From the NCBI GenBank assembly GCA_958496175.1, contig OY292275.1, positions 37,091,701 through 37,155,700 on the forward strand: a stretch of DNA of 64,000 bases, given 5' to 3'. A program made the translations under genes and the position numbers. Shown here piece by piece: positions 21,547 through 33,240 of this stretch. Below the pieces are notes generated by a model. It made no database searches, was not told the DNA's origin, and saw nothing but the letters and a program-made list of their open reading frames with translations. The DNA comes from Sisyra terminalis (lineage: Eukaryota > Arthropoda > Insecta > Neuroptera > Sisyridae). Every line of letters starts with the position of its first letter. Positions within the stretch are counted from its first letter, which is position 1.

Positions 21547-22299
21547 ATACTACTTTACATTATAACGATAAATCATATTTAGTTAAGCATAATATTTTGA
21601 AGTTTTTTATGGTAATTACTTAATATTATCACATGACAATTTTTTTTAAATTTAATAATTTTGTTTTATCACATAATTATTGCCGTTATAAAATTTTTGT
21701 TTATATATTTCCTACTTATCATTCTTTAATTTTTATAAATTGATGTATACAAATACTATAGCACTGTATACCTATATTTTTACAAATAGAACTATTATTA
21801 ATTTCAAGGAGTTAAAAACAAATCTGTAACAATAAAAAATAGACCACGTTTTTAAAACGAACTAAAACCGGATTAAAAATTATATACAGAGTTCCAAATT
21901 CATTGTGTAATGTCATTAAATTAACTGCACCACGTGTGCTCTGCGTTTTACTTCAAAAATTACAAGTATTTTAATAGCTATGAAAAACTTACAATACAAT
22001 GACTATACTGTATATATTAATTCAGAACAATCTGGGTAAAGCTTCAAACTTACATATGGCTTTATTTTACCAACTATTTCCTTGCGTTGTTATTTAAATT
22101 TTACTTATATTGCAAATTTCAAGTCGCTTGTTCATCGGGTAGTTAATTTAAAATCAATTACAAAATTTCAAGCAGAAAAACCCATAAAAAAGTGAGTTAA
22201 TTAAAACGTTTTAAAAAGTATGTTTCAATATTATTCCAGCTACTTGAAATATACATACATTTGGTTTAAGTATTAATATAGTTTTTTTGTTGCTATTTA

Positions 22300-22452
22300 T
22301 CGTCGTCTAATAACTGCCACTGATTTTAGTGACTCTAAGGTTAATAAAAATCCGTATATCGAGAAATATCAAAAATTCGCTCGATACGAGATTTAAACCC
22401 AGCATCTACCAGTTTTGAAGTGTCCGGCTTGACCACTCAGCCACCAGTAGGG
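22300..22452 (-). mobile_element. tRNA-headed SINE, copy 1
   Basis: Read on the minus strand it begins near 22452 with CTACTGGTGGCTGAGTGGTC, continues through TTCAAAACTGGTAGATGCTG and GGTTTAAATCTCGTATCGAG, and ends with TATTTCTCGATATACGG-like then AACCTTAGAGTCACTAAAA. TGGCTGAGTGGTCAAG is a box A of the tRNA-Ser/Leu type and GGGTTTAAATCTC a box B relic. Other copies: 26684-26831 (-), 50024-50180 (+), 62645-62830 (+). Confidence 0.72.
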
Positions 22453-23598
22453 CTAGTATTAAAATAGTAGTTTTAAAAAACAGCATTAATAAATAGTCTT
22501 AATCACAGTAGATTTTTTTTAGAACCATAGCCTTTATCTCAAAAATACGATTTTTATTTCAAAATTGAATAAATTCTTTAATTCCGTAATACATTTACAA
22601 CGTCGTAAATAATTTAGATACGAAATTTTAAGATAGTTTTAATATAAGCTGTTTAAATTAAAACATTTTTTAATGTGCTTATCATTAGTAATGAGTCTTT
22701 GGTAATTTCCTCTACCTTTAATATTATAATAAAGAAACTATGTTCTATTTACAAAGCTTCATTATGAAAATAGTTTTAAGAAAATATTTTTACTCGTTAC
22801 CATTGGTTATTTTTTGTATTTAATTATTTTTTTATAATAAAAAACCATTAATCATTCTTTTAAAATAAAAAAAGGCTTACGTCAATGACCTTTTTCTATT
22901 CAATTTACCATAATTGATTTTTTAAACATTATTTTCAACTTACTTTGACTATAAGCATAAGAATTTTGCTGGATTTTATTTTACATTTGCAATGTAGGTA
23001 ATACTCAACTAAATGTAATTGCAGATTAAAATATCTTTTTTTTAAATTTAAAAAAAATATTATCCCGTTTTTAATTATCTACATAATATTTCTGAATGAT
23101 TAAATATCTTTGACCATTGACCAATTTAATTTACACAAGTAATGTATAATAAATTGAACTAAATTTTGATTTTAAAAATTATCGACTAGATATACGAGAA
23201 TTGCACCTAAATGATTTTAATAAAAGAAATGAAATTATTTAAATTATGGCTACCGATTAAGATTAGTGTAATAGCAGAAATATAATTTTTTGTTGAATAA
23301 TTTCTTAACAAATGATGTAGTGAACAAAGGAATGAAACCATTGTTTAATATAAAAGAATAATTGTATATGGTAGTAAATAGTTATTTCCTATCATTAGCG
23401 TAGCTAGAATATTGGTGAAGGATAAAATGGCATAGCATTAATAAAAAATGTTCATTGACCAAGAAGAAAGTTAATATTTTTAGTTAGCATTAAGATTTGA
23501 AATATTGGGCAAACCGTTTTATGATTTCGCTTACAATTTTTCTTTGTTGGTTAATACTACGCCAACTGTATGTTTAACATAGAATTATTCTGTTAAGG

Positions 23599-23924
23599 TA
23601 GTGCTTCTCAAACTGGGAGTCGTGGTCCCCTAGGGGGCCTGGAACACCTGCCAGGGAACCGTGAAGTATTTCAATATTGTCAAAAATCATAAAAACGTGA
23701 GCAGAGGGACGATAATTGATATAAATCAGTCGAATTTTTACACAATCACAATACTTTATGCGATATGGATAAATAATCTCCTAATATTTGAAAATTGTTT
23801 AGATTTCTTAGTTTAAAAAATTGTATTGAAATTTAAAGTCATTTAAACATTTTTCGGGAGGGGAACCTTGGATTTATTTTTGTGATTTAGGGGGCCGTGG
23901 TATGAACAAGTTTGAGAAGCACTG
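23599..23924. mobile_element. hAT-type MITE (CAGTGCTTCTCAAAC ends)
   Basis: Left TAGTGCTTCTCAAACT and right AGTTTGAGAAGCACTG are a 16-bp inverted repeat with one terminal change. Flanks TGTTAAGG and TGCTAAGA match at six of eight positions. It is 326 bp. Subterminal GGTCCCCTAGGGGGCC and GGGGGCCGTGG resemble the subterminal GC blocks of hAT MITEs. Confidence 0.75.
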
Positions 23925-26683
23925 TGCTAAGAGATCATTTGATTCAATCGATAGGCCGATCAAATTAAGCATCGAAGTACGTTAACTAATGAAATTAAAG
24001 GTGTTGTAATTGTTGAACGCCCAATTGCACAAAAACAAGCAAATCAATGAGCTTAAACCACTGATTTGTATAAATGAATAGCGCACTGTACAGTACAAGC
24101 CGCACTAGAAGCAACTGTCAGCACCGTCTACGTAGGTACAAATTTGGACTGAAATTAACAAAATGCAACAGCGCCTGTTTTGGAACTGTGGGTAACTGAA
24201 GCAAACGAAACAAGTAAAATTCAGTCGCTTATTTGTGGAGGCTGGCACTCATTGGCACTTAATTACCAGCTGTTGTTTTTAGTTACCATAAAGTGCCTAC
24301 GTAGATGGCGCTTCATATGCCACGCTAGATTTTTCTTATTTCTATCCCACGCCATATGCAAAGTCTCTTCATGTATACATATCAATGATTTAAATGATTT
24401 TTACCCTCCCCCTCCTATTTAACGCCATGTAATTTATTTTTTTTCGATATGCCTGCCCTCTTTCGGTTATGGTATGTAACATGTAATCGCGTGTAAAATG
24501 GAACGATTCAAAATAAGTGAGAGCATTTACACTTCGATTCGTTTACTCATTTTTACACACATAAGCTTATGTTTGTAAACTGCGTTAATGATACCATTCG
24601 ATAAAACCAAATAAAAAAAAAACATTTATTAAAACCTTAAAGATTGTGCTGGCAACGCAATTTAATAATAAGTGCGTTGCAGTTGATACAAACTACAAAT
24701 ACATATGAGTCAAAAAATATACTTTGTTTATGTGATCTGCTTATGCATCCCATATGCTCCCCATGGTTCACTTACATAACAAAATAGCGACCCCTTGTCT
24801 ACTAAAGAAGGACAGTCTCGTAAAAAGTATGTATGTAAGATACTATAAATTTGCAAATAAACTTATACTTTTTAAAACAATTTTATTATAAACAACCAGA
24901 CATGACTTATTTATAACGAATTATTTAACAACAATGTAATTAATGTACACAGCAAATTTTATGCCAAATATGCAAAATATGAAAAAAATATAACAATTCG
25001 ACAAATCAACTTCACATTTTCAACAGAGAAGACAATAAGGAAGCATTATTTTACATCTACTTGAATTTTTAAAATACTTAATTTCTTGAAATCAGAAAGA
25101 ACATGAAGATAGGAAAAAGTACCTGAAAAAGGAAAATAATTTTTCGTAGTTCGACCCAATCTCATACTTAACAATAACAAAATGTAAACGGTTTAAAAAG
25201 CTATGATGACACCCTGTTTTCATTAAACATTAACAAAAATATTTCCCTTATAAAAAGCGAAAATTTTGATAAAGCAACACCGTGTACTAGACGTCAAAAT
25301 ATTATATATTTGCTGTAACTGTAATGCAATTTATTGCTTCTTATTTACGAAGATAATTGTCACGCAATTTAAGCATTGGATAATTATTTTTTTAATTTTC
25401 AAGTAAACATTTTTCGTTTAAAGAAAGCTAAAAGCGTTGGTATAGAAGGTAAATCACTTAAGAAACACAATACGAAAATCACATAATATGTTTTACAATT
25501 TAAAATATCTTTTCGGGGTATTGAATTTTAAAGATGGAAAATATTAGGGGTTAAATTTGTTTTTTTCCAATTGTACGTAATGTGTAATTTACATATTCTT
25601 ATCTTTCCTCCTGTATGAATAAATTGGAGTTACACATTTGCCGAGGTCAAGAAACCAATGCTTACTTAATTTATGAAAGCCCATACACAAATTAATATAT
25701 TTCATCACACATTTTTGATTATTATCATGAAAAAGAAGCGAAATATCAAAAAATGTTATTTTTTGTAATTATTTTGTCTTCTCAAGATATATCAATAACT
25801 GATAAGGAAAAAATCCGCTAAAAATCTCCTCAAATATTTTCAACCTTAAAATTCAATATCGCAAAAAAAATTTTTAATTAATCAATCAGAAGCTCAATAA
25901 GTGAAACCAACAGTATTAAGTTTAAAACATAAAATTTTAGAAGTGACTTTTGACGTCTAGTTTAAATTTAAAGCATCATTTAAAGAATTGAAAGCTAAAG
26001 AAGCTAAAAGCGTAAAATAAAATTCAATTTCAAGCTACACACAGCAGCACTACTATGATACTAACATTGGACAACACATTTGAACTACAATACTACCATT
26101 TTAATCAAGATAGATTTGTGTACATATATTGCATAAATTCTTTTTTGGAAATTTGGTATAAAAAATCAAAATTAGTTCTCTAAGTTTCTTTTCGATGAAA
26201 TAAATACTTGAATATAATTTACAATTATAAATAGCATCCAGTTAAGCCAGAAAGAACTTTGAATACTTTCTTGATTTTCTTAGGAAGCGTGAGAGCCTTG
26301 CTTAAAAATAATTGTGTTATTCTATGGAAAATATAGTTAGTATTTCTTTATTACTAATAAAGCTACCCAAGAAGTTTGATTAGCCAAACGATTTAATTTG
26401 AAAAATAAATATTTAAAAAAATATTTCCCAAAAAATCAAGAAATGGGACAACGAAAAATAAAAGTTGGCTATTTTGTTTGCTTCTTGTTTTTCTTAAACT
26501 TCTATTTAAAGTTCGTTAGTTAAAGATATAATGATACAAATACCCAACTATACCAAAAATTTTGACTGAAATATGAAAAAATATTTTAGAAATGGAACTG
26601 TAAAATAAAAGAGAAAAATTCATAAAAAAATTGAACTAACGAAAAAAGGAACTAAAAAGTAAAAATAAATAGACTTCTTAACT

Positions 26684-26831
26684 CGCTTTATAATTACCAG
26701 TCTTTAGCGACTCTAGAGTTAATAGAAATATGTAAATCGAGAAATATCAAAAATTTGCTCGATACGAGTTTCAAACCCAACACTTACCAGTTTTGGAGCG
26801 GCAACCTTGACCACTCGGCCACCAATAGGCT
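26684..26831 (-). mobile_element. tRNA-headed SINE, copy 2
   Basis: Best-preserved head: minus strand TTGGTGGCCGAGTGGTCAAG (box A), CCGCTCCAAAACTGGTAAG, GGGTTTGAAACTCGTATCG (box B region), then TTTCTCGATTTACATATTTC, TAACTCTAGAGTCGCTAAAG and TAAAGCGAGTTAAGAAG as 3' tail. Confidence 0.75.
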
Positions 26832-26992
26832 CCTAACCAAAAATTTTAAGTTGACGCAAAGCAAAAAAAAACGTACATTATTGCGTAATGCTTTGAGGAC
26901 TCGTTATTAGTGAAAACCTAATATTCTATTATTTTTATTCCGATTTTGTGTGGTAGCCACAAATTCAAAAATATTCAGAGAACCCTTTATAA

Positions 26993-27231
26993 TAGTACTT
27001 CTTAACCTTATAGGAAGTACTGAACCCCATCAGTTTTATGTACTCATTCACCGAACTCTTCTTGATTGGTAAAATAAAATACGATTTTTTCAAATTCAAT
27101 ACATAGTTAAATATTTGTACTTTGGTGCACAATATTATATGAGTCAGAGGTGTGTCTTGACCTTCGTCGATTCCGCGAGACTGACTCACCGGACCCCTGG
27201 GGTTCAACCGAACCCAGATTAAGAACCACTA
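26993..27231. mobile_element. hAT-type MITE (CAGTGGTTCTTAA family), copy 1
   Basis: Left TAGTACTTCTTAACCTTA and right AGATTAAGAACCACTA are inverted. Flanks CTTTATAA (26985-26992) and CTTTAGAA (27232-27239) match at seven of eight. It aligns with 52701-52927 along most of its length (GGAAAATAAAATA-like, CGCGAGACTGACTCACCG). The frame on the minus strand (27207-26965) is a shadow. Confidence 0.75.
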
Positions 27232-29217
27232 CTTTAGAAACCTTATATAGAACCATTTGGAAATGTTCAATCTACCAACATGGGTTATTCGTAAATAAAA
27301 GTAGGAACTGTTTTGCGTTGATTACATAAAATAAAAAAAATACATTTTACACCCTTTTTTTATTCCAATATTGCAAAGTAATCTTGGTAGCTTTATTACT
27401 ATTTCTGTGGTTAGCATTAATAATCACGTCCTGTAGGATAATTCTGTATATTTTTTGTGTATTTAAATTTTATTTCAACTAAAGCTTATGTTAATAAATA
27501 GGTTCCCATAAATTTTTTTCATTATTTTTCACTTTCATAATTTCCGAATTAATTTCGACCTCAAAGGGTAAGAATAAAATTATCATAGTTTAATGGTAAG
27601 TTTTCTGTAATGCCCGATTGTGATGCGAGAGTTAACACGAACAAATTTATTTAGTCCCGATTGAAATTAGTTACTGATTAGATATTGAAAAAGATTTTTG
27701 ATACCAATACTAAAGGAGTTTAACTTGTATTCCATTTTTCTTTAAAAAAAAATTGATCTTGGTTTTCGGATACTTTTTGAGCACTCGGAAAAATAACTTC
27801 CCAGAATATAAACTCAAAGTTTTTGTATCAAAATGTATTTTCTTTTCTTTTCAGAACCCATTCTTAGTGATTGTTCGTAACAACAAATAATTTTTATTAA
27901 CCATATAAAACGTATTCCTCAATTTACTAGAGATTAGAAAATTATGATACTATTCAGTATAGGCCCGAATTGGTATACGACTCGATTTGACTCTTCCGTA
28001 AATTCTAACATGTTTAAATTTGGTTTATCTAAATTTTTCGACAAATATGCGGATATTTTTTATCGGAATATTTAATTAAAAATTTCAAGATAAAACGACA
28101 AACTATGAAGGATTTCTTAAACATCTGTTTTTAAATTTTAAACCAGCGTTCTGCTACCGCATTTTGGACATTACACATTTTAGCTATATATCTAGTACGC
28201 ACGCATTATCGCATTAAAGTCGTTCTTTTTTCTTTACTTTTAACTAATAAAAACTGTGCTACATAGAACATTTAAATATAAAATAAGTTACTTTTTTAAA
28301 TAAGAACCAATCGTGACATTTTATTACTATTTTAGCATATCCTCGTATGGCAATAAAAATATTAGTTAATCTTCAATTTGATGTACTTCGATTGTATTTG
28401 AGGATCTTATTATTTTTAAATAATTTTCACTTTGTTTTTGTTTTTTTTTTTTAATTTTTGCATCATTTCGCAATTCATTACTTTTTTTTCAAGCGATTAT
28501 AAATAATAATATATTTATATATTAAAATATATTGATGAATTTAAAAATAAAAAAGATCCTCAAACCCTTGGCACTACAACAAATTGAAGACAAACTACAG
28601 GATTGGAATCTAGAATAAATATATAATATTAGTTAAATTAGAAATTAGCAAATTGATTGTTGTCCAATGTCGTTTTATAGTATCTCAATAGTTTTCTCTC
28701 TCCCAACGCACTCAATAAATTCAGACTTTTTTATATTTATTACAACTATAGATATGCAAATTTTTCAAGGCCTAAAATTATTATTTCCGTTTTCGTGTTC
28801 CTAAACTTTTTGCTAATAAGAACAAGTTTTCAAATCACTGCTCTAAAAAATTGAAAAATCAGTATAAAGATAAGATAAACATATCTTTGGACATAATAGT
28901 TTAATTTTTAATATTTTTTACGTGGTCTATAAAAGTTATAAGAAATCTATTTACTTTTTCATTTAATGCTTCAATGCAATTGCGTTAATGCATGTAAAAA
29001 CTATTTACATAGTAGATAATTTTCAAATGGCACTTTTGAATATTAGAAGCATGTGTTTTAAATAAAAATTGTAAAGCCCATTAAGTTAATTGATAAGAAA
29101 CTTTTAAACGTTTATGAACGTATGAAAATAACATAAATTATTTAAAAATTATAACAATTTAATTAGGAAATAGTTTTTATCATTTACTAAATCTTTGGCA
29201 ATATTTTTTACTTTCGA

Positions 29218-30252
29218 TTATACAACTTCTATTTTATCAGCTTTTTGATTTAGTGGAACATAACCCGCTTGTGCCCCAGTATTATTGTGATTATGATGGT
29301 GCTGATTATTCGTTTTTCGGAAAGTAACATAAGTATATAATAGACTACCTAAAATACTGAAGTTTAAACCGATGAAGTTCACCCAGGAAAAAATGTAATC
29401 GCCTCCGATTACCATTCCCAAATAGGTGACGCAAACGTTTTTCAAACATCCAATTACAGTTGTCGTTAGTGCTGAGTTATAATGAGTACAAATTATCACA
29501 CTATATGATAAAACAAATCCCATAATACACGATAATATAAATCCTAGTAGAAATAATGGATCTCTCCACAATGGAAAAACAGAGACACGATCAATATCAC
29601 CCGTTTGCCAAGCAAAAATGGTAGCTGGTATCAGCATAAATACTGAATTGTAAAACATCAGTCCATATTTGCCAAGTTCTTTTGAATCTAGTTTCTTCTT
29701 CATATAAACTCCATTCATCGCTGTGAAAAAGTTATTCATAAGCACATAAACGTATCCGGTTAAATTAAATGATAAGTCGTTGGAAGCTGCGATTAAGGCT
29801 CCAGCTATCATTGTATACACACTAATTTGAACTCCGAAATTTGGTCTTACACTGAGCACATAATATTCTCCAATCATTGTCATTAGAATTGAAAATCGTC
29901 TCAATACCGTGAACATTGGCAGATTCAACTCCTTTGTTCCTCCAAGTCCAAAAAACATGTTTCCTATATAAATGAGCGGCAACGGCCAAATTTTTCGAAA
30001 CGTTCCATATTCAAAATCGGGAAAATCAACGATTTTAAGTTGCTTCGCACCAAACAAAACAATAATTGTCGCTAACATTTGTCCCAATCCGAGAATTTGA
30101 AAAGACGGAAATTGATACGACGTCAATACTGTTTTGTTAACAATGGTTATCATAAACGAAGCCAATCCATAAAATACCGCGGAGAGAATTTGTTTAATTA
30201 AGAATGCTCGTGCACTCAAAATATCGTTGTCGGCGGAATTTAATGATCCCAT
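29218..30252 (-). CDS. Nucleotide-sugar transporter, SLC35D / fringe-connection type
   Basis: A 344-residue multi-pass membrane protein in a single exon. It belongs to the SLC35D family of Golgi/ER antiporters that import UDP-sugars (UDP-GlcNAc, UDP-glucose, UDP-glucuronate or similar); exact substrate cannot be read from sequence. Hydrophobic helices follow one another from about residue 15 to 320. Family signatures: SFMITIVNKTVLTSYQFPS near residues 36-55, GLGGTKELNLPMFTVLRRFS near 102-121, NSALTTTVIGCLKNVCVTY near 256-275, then GGDYIFSWVNFIGLNFS near 281-297. The C-terminal tail is His/Asn-rich (QHHHNHNN) and cytosolic-like. The start is the first Met, with purines before it. The lack of introns is notable. 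A decayed copy lies 0.7 kb upstream on the same strand. Confidence 0.93.
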   Translation of the reverse strand: MGSLNSADNDILSARAFLIKQILSAVFYGLASFMITIVNKTVLTSYQFPSFQILGLGQMLATIIVLFGAKQLKIVDFPDFEYGTFRKIWPLPLIYIGNMFFGLGGTKELNLPMFTVLRRFSILMTMIGEYYVLSVRPNFGVQISVYTMIAGALIAASNDLSFNLTGYVYVLMNNFFTAMNGVYMKKKLDSKELGKYGLMFYNSVFMLIPATIFAWQTGDIDRVSVFPLWRDPLFLLGFILSCIMGFVLSYSVIICTHYNSALTTTVIGCLKNVCVTYLGMVIGGDYIFSWVNFIGLNFSILGSLLYTYVTFRKTNNQHHHNHNNTGAQAGYVPLNQKADKIEVV

Positions 30253-30957
30253 CTTTGAAGATAGTTCTTTTTTTCACTTGAAGGTAAACACTAGACGTTT
30301 GTCTTGAATTATTAGACAGATAAAACTCACGTTTGAAGTAAATATATGCGTTCCTAAGTCATTTTTAATCACAAAATAATCAATTTGCTCCACTTATTTA
30401 GGTGTTTCAAAATGTTCTTTTGAAACCCCCTTTTTCCACCGCCGACAAGTTTTCAATTCTGCCCTTGACTAACAGCACTGACATATGAGCCATATAAGAT
30501 TCCCCCGATTCATGTATTCATTTTTCCGTATGATCAAAAACGAACGGTAAGGGATTACACATCATTATGCGCAAATACCAAAATACCTGCTGTTTAAATT
30601 GACGCGCAGTTTCGGAATTGGTATTAAATGGAAAATATTTTAGGTTAATTGATATTTAAATCATTTTTGCTCTGTTATTTCGTTGCTTTTAATTCAAATA
30701 AATGTAAGAAAATAAATAAAATACTCACCCCAATAATTAATGGTTATTAGTTATGTAATAATAAGTATCAGGCACTAATAAAAAATAGCGTTCTTGTTGA
30801 TAAACATTTTTTCATCACTAACCAGATGGCGCATGTGTACACAGTTCATTAATTGCGATTGTTGCACTAATTCAAATTACCCAATTTAAAAATATTATGT
30901 TAAATAATAAATCATTAAAAAATTAAACATAAACAAATATATCGAAAATAAAATTTA
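30253..30957. other. Upstream region of the SLC35D-like gene
   Basis: About 700 bp between the start codon and the decayed copy. It must include the 5' UTR/promoter, but I see no clear TATA box or other motif. A pyrimidine-rich CCCCCTTTTTCCACCG stretch sits at about 30427-30442. Confidence 0.45.
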
Positions 30958-31209
30958 TTATCCCATGCATCTAGAGGCTTTAGAAAAATCACGCACTAAT
31001 TTATATAACCATTGGCTTAATTTGTCGAAAGAAAAATCATTTGTCGCCAACACTAACGTATAGGCAATTACTTTATAAGCTTTCGACCGAATATAAACAC
31101 TTGGAGTAACACTAATCACATAAATTTCACTCATCATTATCAGAACAAAAATACAGAGCCTTTGTACTATAACCGAGGATATGATTTTACAATAATCTTC
31201 AGTGTACAT
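30958..31209 (-). pseudogene. Decayed SLC35D-like fragment
   Basis: An 83-codon frame whose middle matches residues about 112-175 of the neighbouring transporter: VQRLCIFVLIMMSEIYVISV against LRRFSILMTMIGEYYVLSV, and AYTLVLATNDFSFDKLS against AGALIAASNDLSFNLT. The alignment runs without gaps through the next helix (LVRDFSKASRCMG against LMNNFFTAMNGVYM) and then meets a stop. There are no flanking parts of the transporter. It is a truncated, diverged tandem duplicate on the same strand; I do not expect a functional product. Confidence 0.75.
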
Positions 31210-31865
31210 CTTTATTAGGCTCTAACGGAAGGAAACAATTCACATAAGACTTGAAATAAGTTAGATTTTTGATACTGAAAAATAAACTTTGTACTAAAGT
31301 TTTAATATCAAATAATAAATTATGTATTTCTAACGTTTTATTTACTAATTTCTCGATGTTTAAAAATTAATTTTGTAAATATTTATTTTACAGCAGTTCC
31401 TAATTTTCAAATTTCAATGGTATTAAAAGTGAATAATAAGAATAATGTTTCATTTGCTCACGTTTTATGATATTTGTTGGCTAAGGTTTTTATATCTTAA
31501 ATCTTTATTATCAAATTTTCAAAATAATATAAACCATAAAACTTTTATGATTAAGAAAACGATGTGTGTAGTTACGTACGCGCGTGAGAAGTTGTATTTC
31601 TTTGGAATAATTAAAAAGATGTTTTCAATCCACTGGCGTAGCCTTTTCCGGTTGTGCTACAACTGGCACACTAGTTATAAGTGATTTGTGATAATTAAAA
31701 TATGATACAATTATAAACACAATTTAATTTTAATATCAAAATATATAATAAGCAAACGTATGTGTTGCGACAAAGCCAAGGACAAAGAATATACATTTGT
31801 AAGCATATTCATGCGAGTAGAATACATACATAATACTTACGGTTTCAAATTTGATCTATCATGTC

Positions 31866-31975
31866 ATTAGTTTCAACTGTCATTTTGATTTCATTTAATT
31901 GCCAATTTTAGTCATTTTTCAGTTGTGTCAGTGTTGGGCGGTAAATATCTCACGGAAAGTTACTGGTTTTCAAAT
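31866..31975. repeat. Dispersed repeat R2
   Basis: Second copy of the R1/R3 family: TTTCAACTGTCATTTTGATT, AATTGCCAATTTT, CAGTTGTGTCAGTGTTGG and AGTTACTGG in the same order and strand as 19891-20000. Confidence 0.65.
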
Positions 31976-32822
31976 AAAAGATTGAATTGGCTATTTATGC
32001 ATAGATATAGTATGTATGTGCAGTTGGTTATTTGTTTATTGTGTATAAAATGTATACAAATTTGGCTGTTTATACAAAATGTACATTACAAACTAAATGA
32101 ATGATTCGTTTATCAATACAGCATGGGTCACATATTCGAAAAATACTTTTCGAAAACATCTACCATATAGACGTAGATTGTTGCCATAAAACATCATGTG
32201 TAGATATGCACAAAAAATTCTACATAGTAACGTTCTAAAAACTATATTAATACTGCAAACTAACCAGTAGGAGAGACTTAAAAACAGGGCTAGATATTGT
32301 ATATAACCAAAGAATTGCCTATAAGTTTTCAATGAGTTTGTATAATATTATTATTTTAATTTGTTTTTATTCCTTAAAAATAAATTTTCGACTAGATTGA
32401 ATCAAATCCAACGCAAAACTGTAATTAACGCTGAAAAAATTCTTGAAGCCTCACACATAAGTAATTAAATGTGATTAAATAATGAATATACAAACAGTAA
32501 TGCTACAAGTCTAATAGCTTTTTGATCGACTCAATCGATTCAATAGTGTTTTAGCCGTTTTATCACTCTACAAATTGCTTTCAAAAATCAGCCAGCTTTC
32601 GCCTGCTTGAAGTTTCTCGCTATCTGTTTGCAAACAACTGTAGGTTCCTACTGTTGCATCACGGCGTTACATTTTATTGAAAATTCAGTCTAAGTATTTT
32701 TTCATAATGCCGCTAAAGAAGTATAACTTCAAAAAATTACAATTTGCCTCATGTTTTTCTAATTTTATCTTTTGCAAAAAAATTTTTATGTTACATTATT
32801 CAATCATAAAACCTAATATATA

Positions 32823-33240
32823 CTAGTAGACATGTCGCGCGAATTTGGTCTCTGAGACACGTCTCAGGTTGTCTCCGTAGACTTGTCTATAGACAAATCT
32901 TCGCCTATGGACCTGTTGTGAGCTGAAAATCGCAGGTCTAAAGTCTTCCGATTGGAATGGGAGACAACATGTAACGTTAGACATGGTGTGTAACCTTTTC
33001 ACAGTGTGGACGTCACTTTTGTCTATAGGCAAGCTGTGTCCCAGTCTACTTCCAGGTACAAAAAAATGACCTCCACGCTGGTATGCAAAGAAGAAACTGG
33101 AAAACTCACATCGTAGTGTGGACGCTAGACGAGGCAAAGAACAATGTTTATAGATGGTTTCTATAAATGCTATGACCGGCCTAGAGATAATCTATAAACA
33201 ATTCGTGTAATATGGTCTACGAGTGTGACTGGCGTGTAGT
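32823..33240. repeat. G/C-richer block of unknown nature
   Basis: Base composition differs sharply from the flanks. Internal words recur in both orientations: GTCTATAGACAAATC (32883) and GTCTATAGGCAAG (33021), and several GAGAC/GTCTC repeats near 32850-32870. The minus strand has a 104-codon open frame (33137-32823) with no domain I recognise and no membrane or signal sequence. An inserted element or the remnant of one is likelier than a host gene. Confidence 0.4.

Larger units (their letters stand above)
18519..29217. other. Gene-free interval COQ4 to SLC35D-like gene
   Basis: 10.7 kb with no supported coding exon. It should contain the COQ4 promoter and any 5' UTR exon near its left edge and the transporter's 3' UTR at its right edge. 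Identified content: hAT-type MITEs (19088, 20037, 23599, 26993), dispersed repeat R1 (19891), ribozyme element (20333), MITE (21313) and two SINE copies (22300, 26684). About 23935-26680 and 27240-29217 show only A+T-rich sequence to me. Confidence 0.65.

Noticed and set aside
26965..27207. Minus-strand frame of 80 codons
   Set aside because: It lies within an hAT-type MITE; the related MITE at 52701 does not keep the frame.
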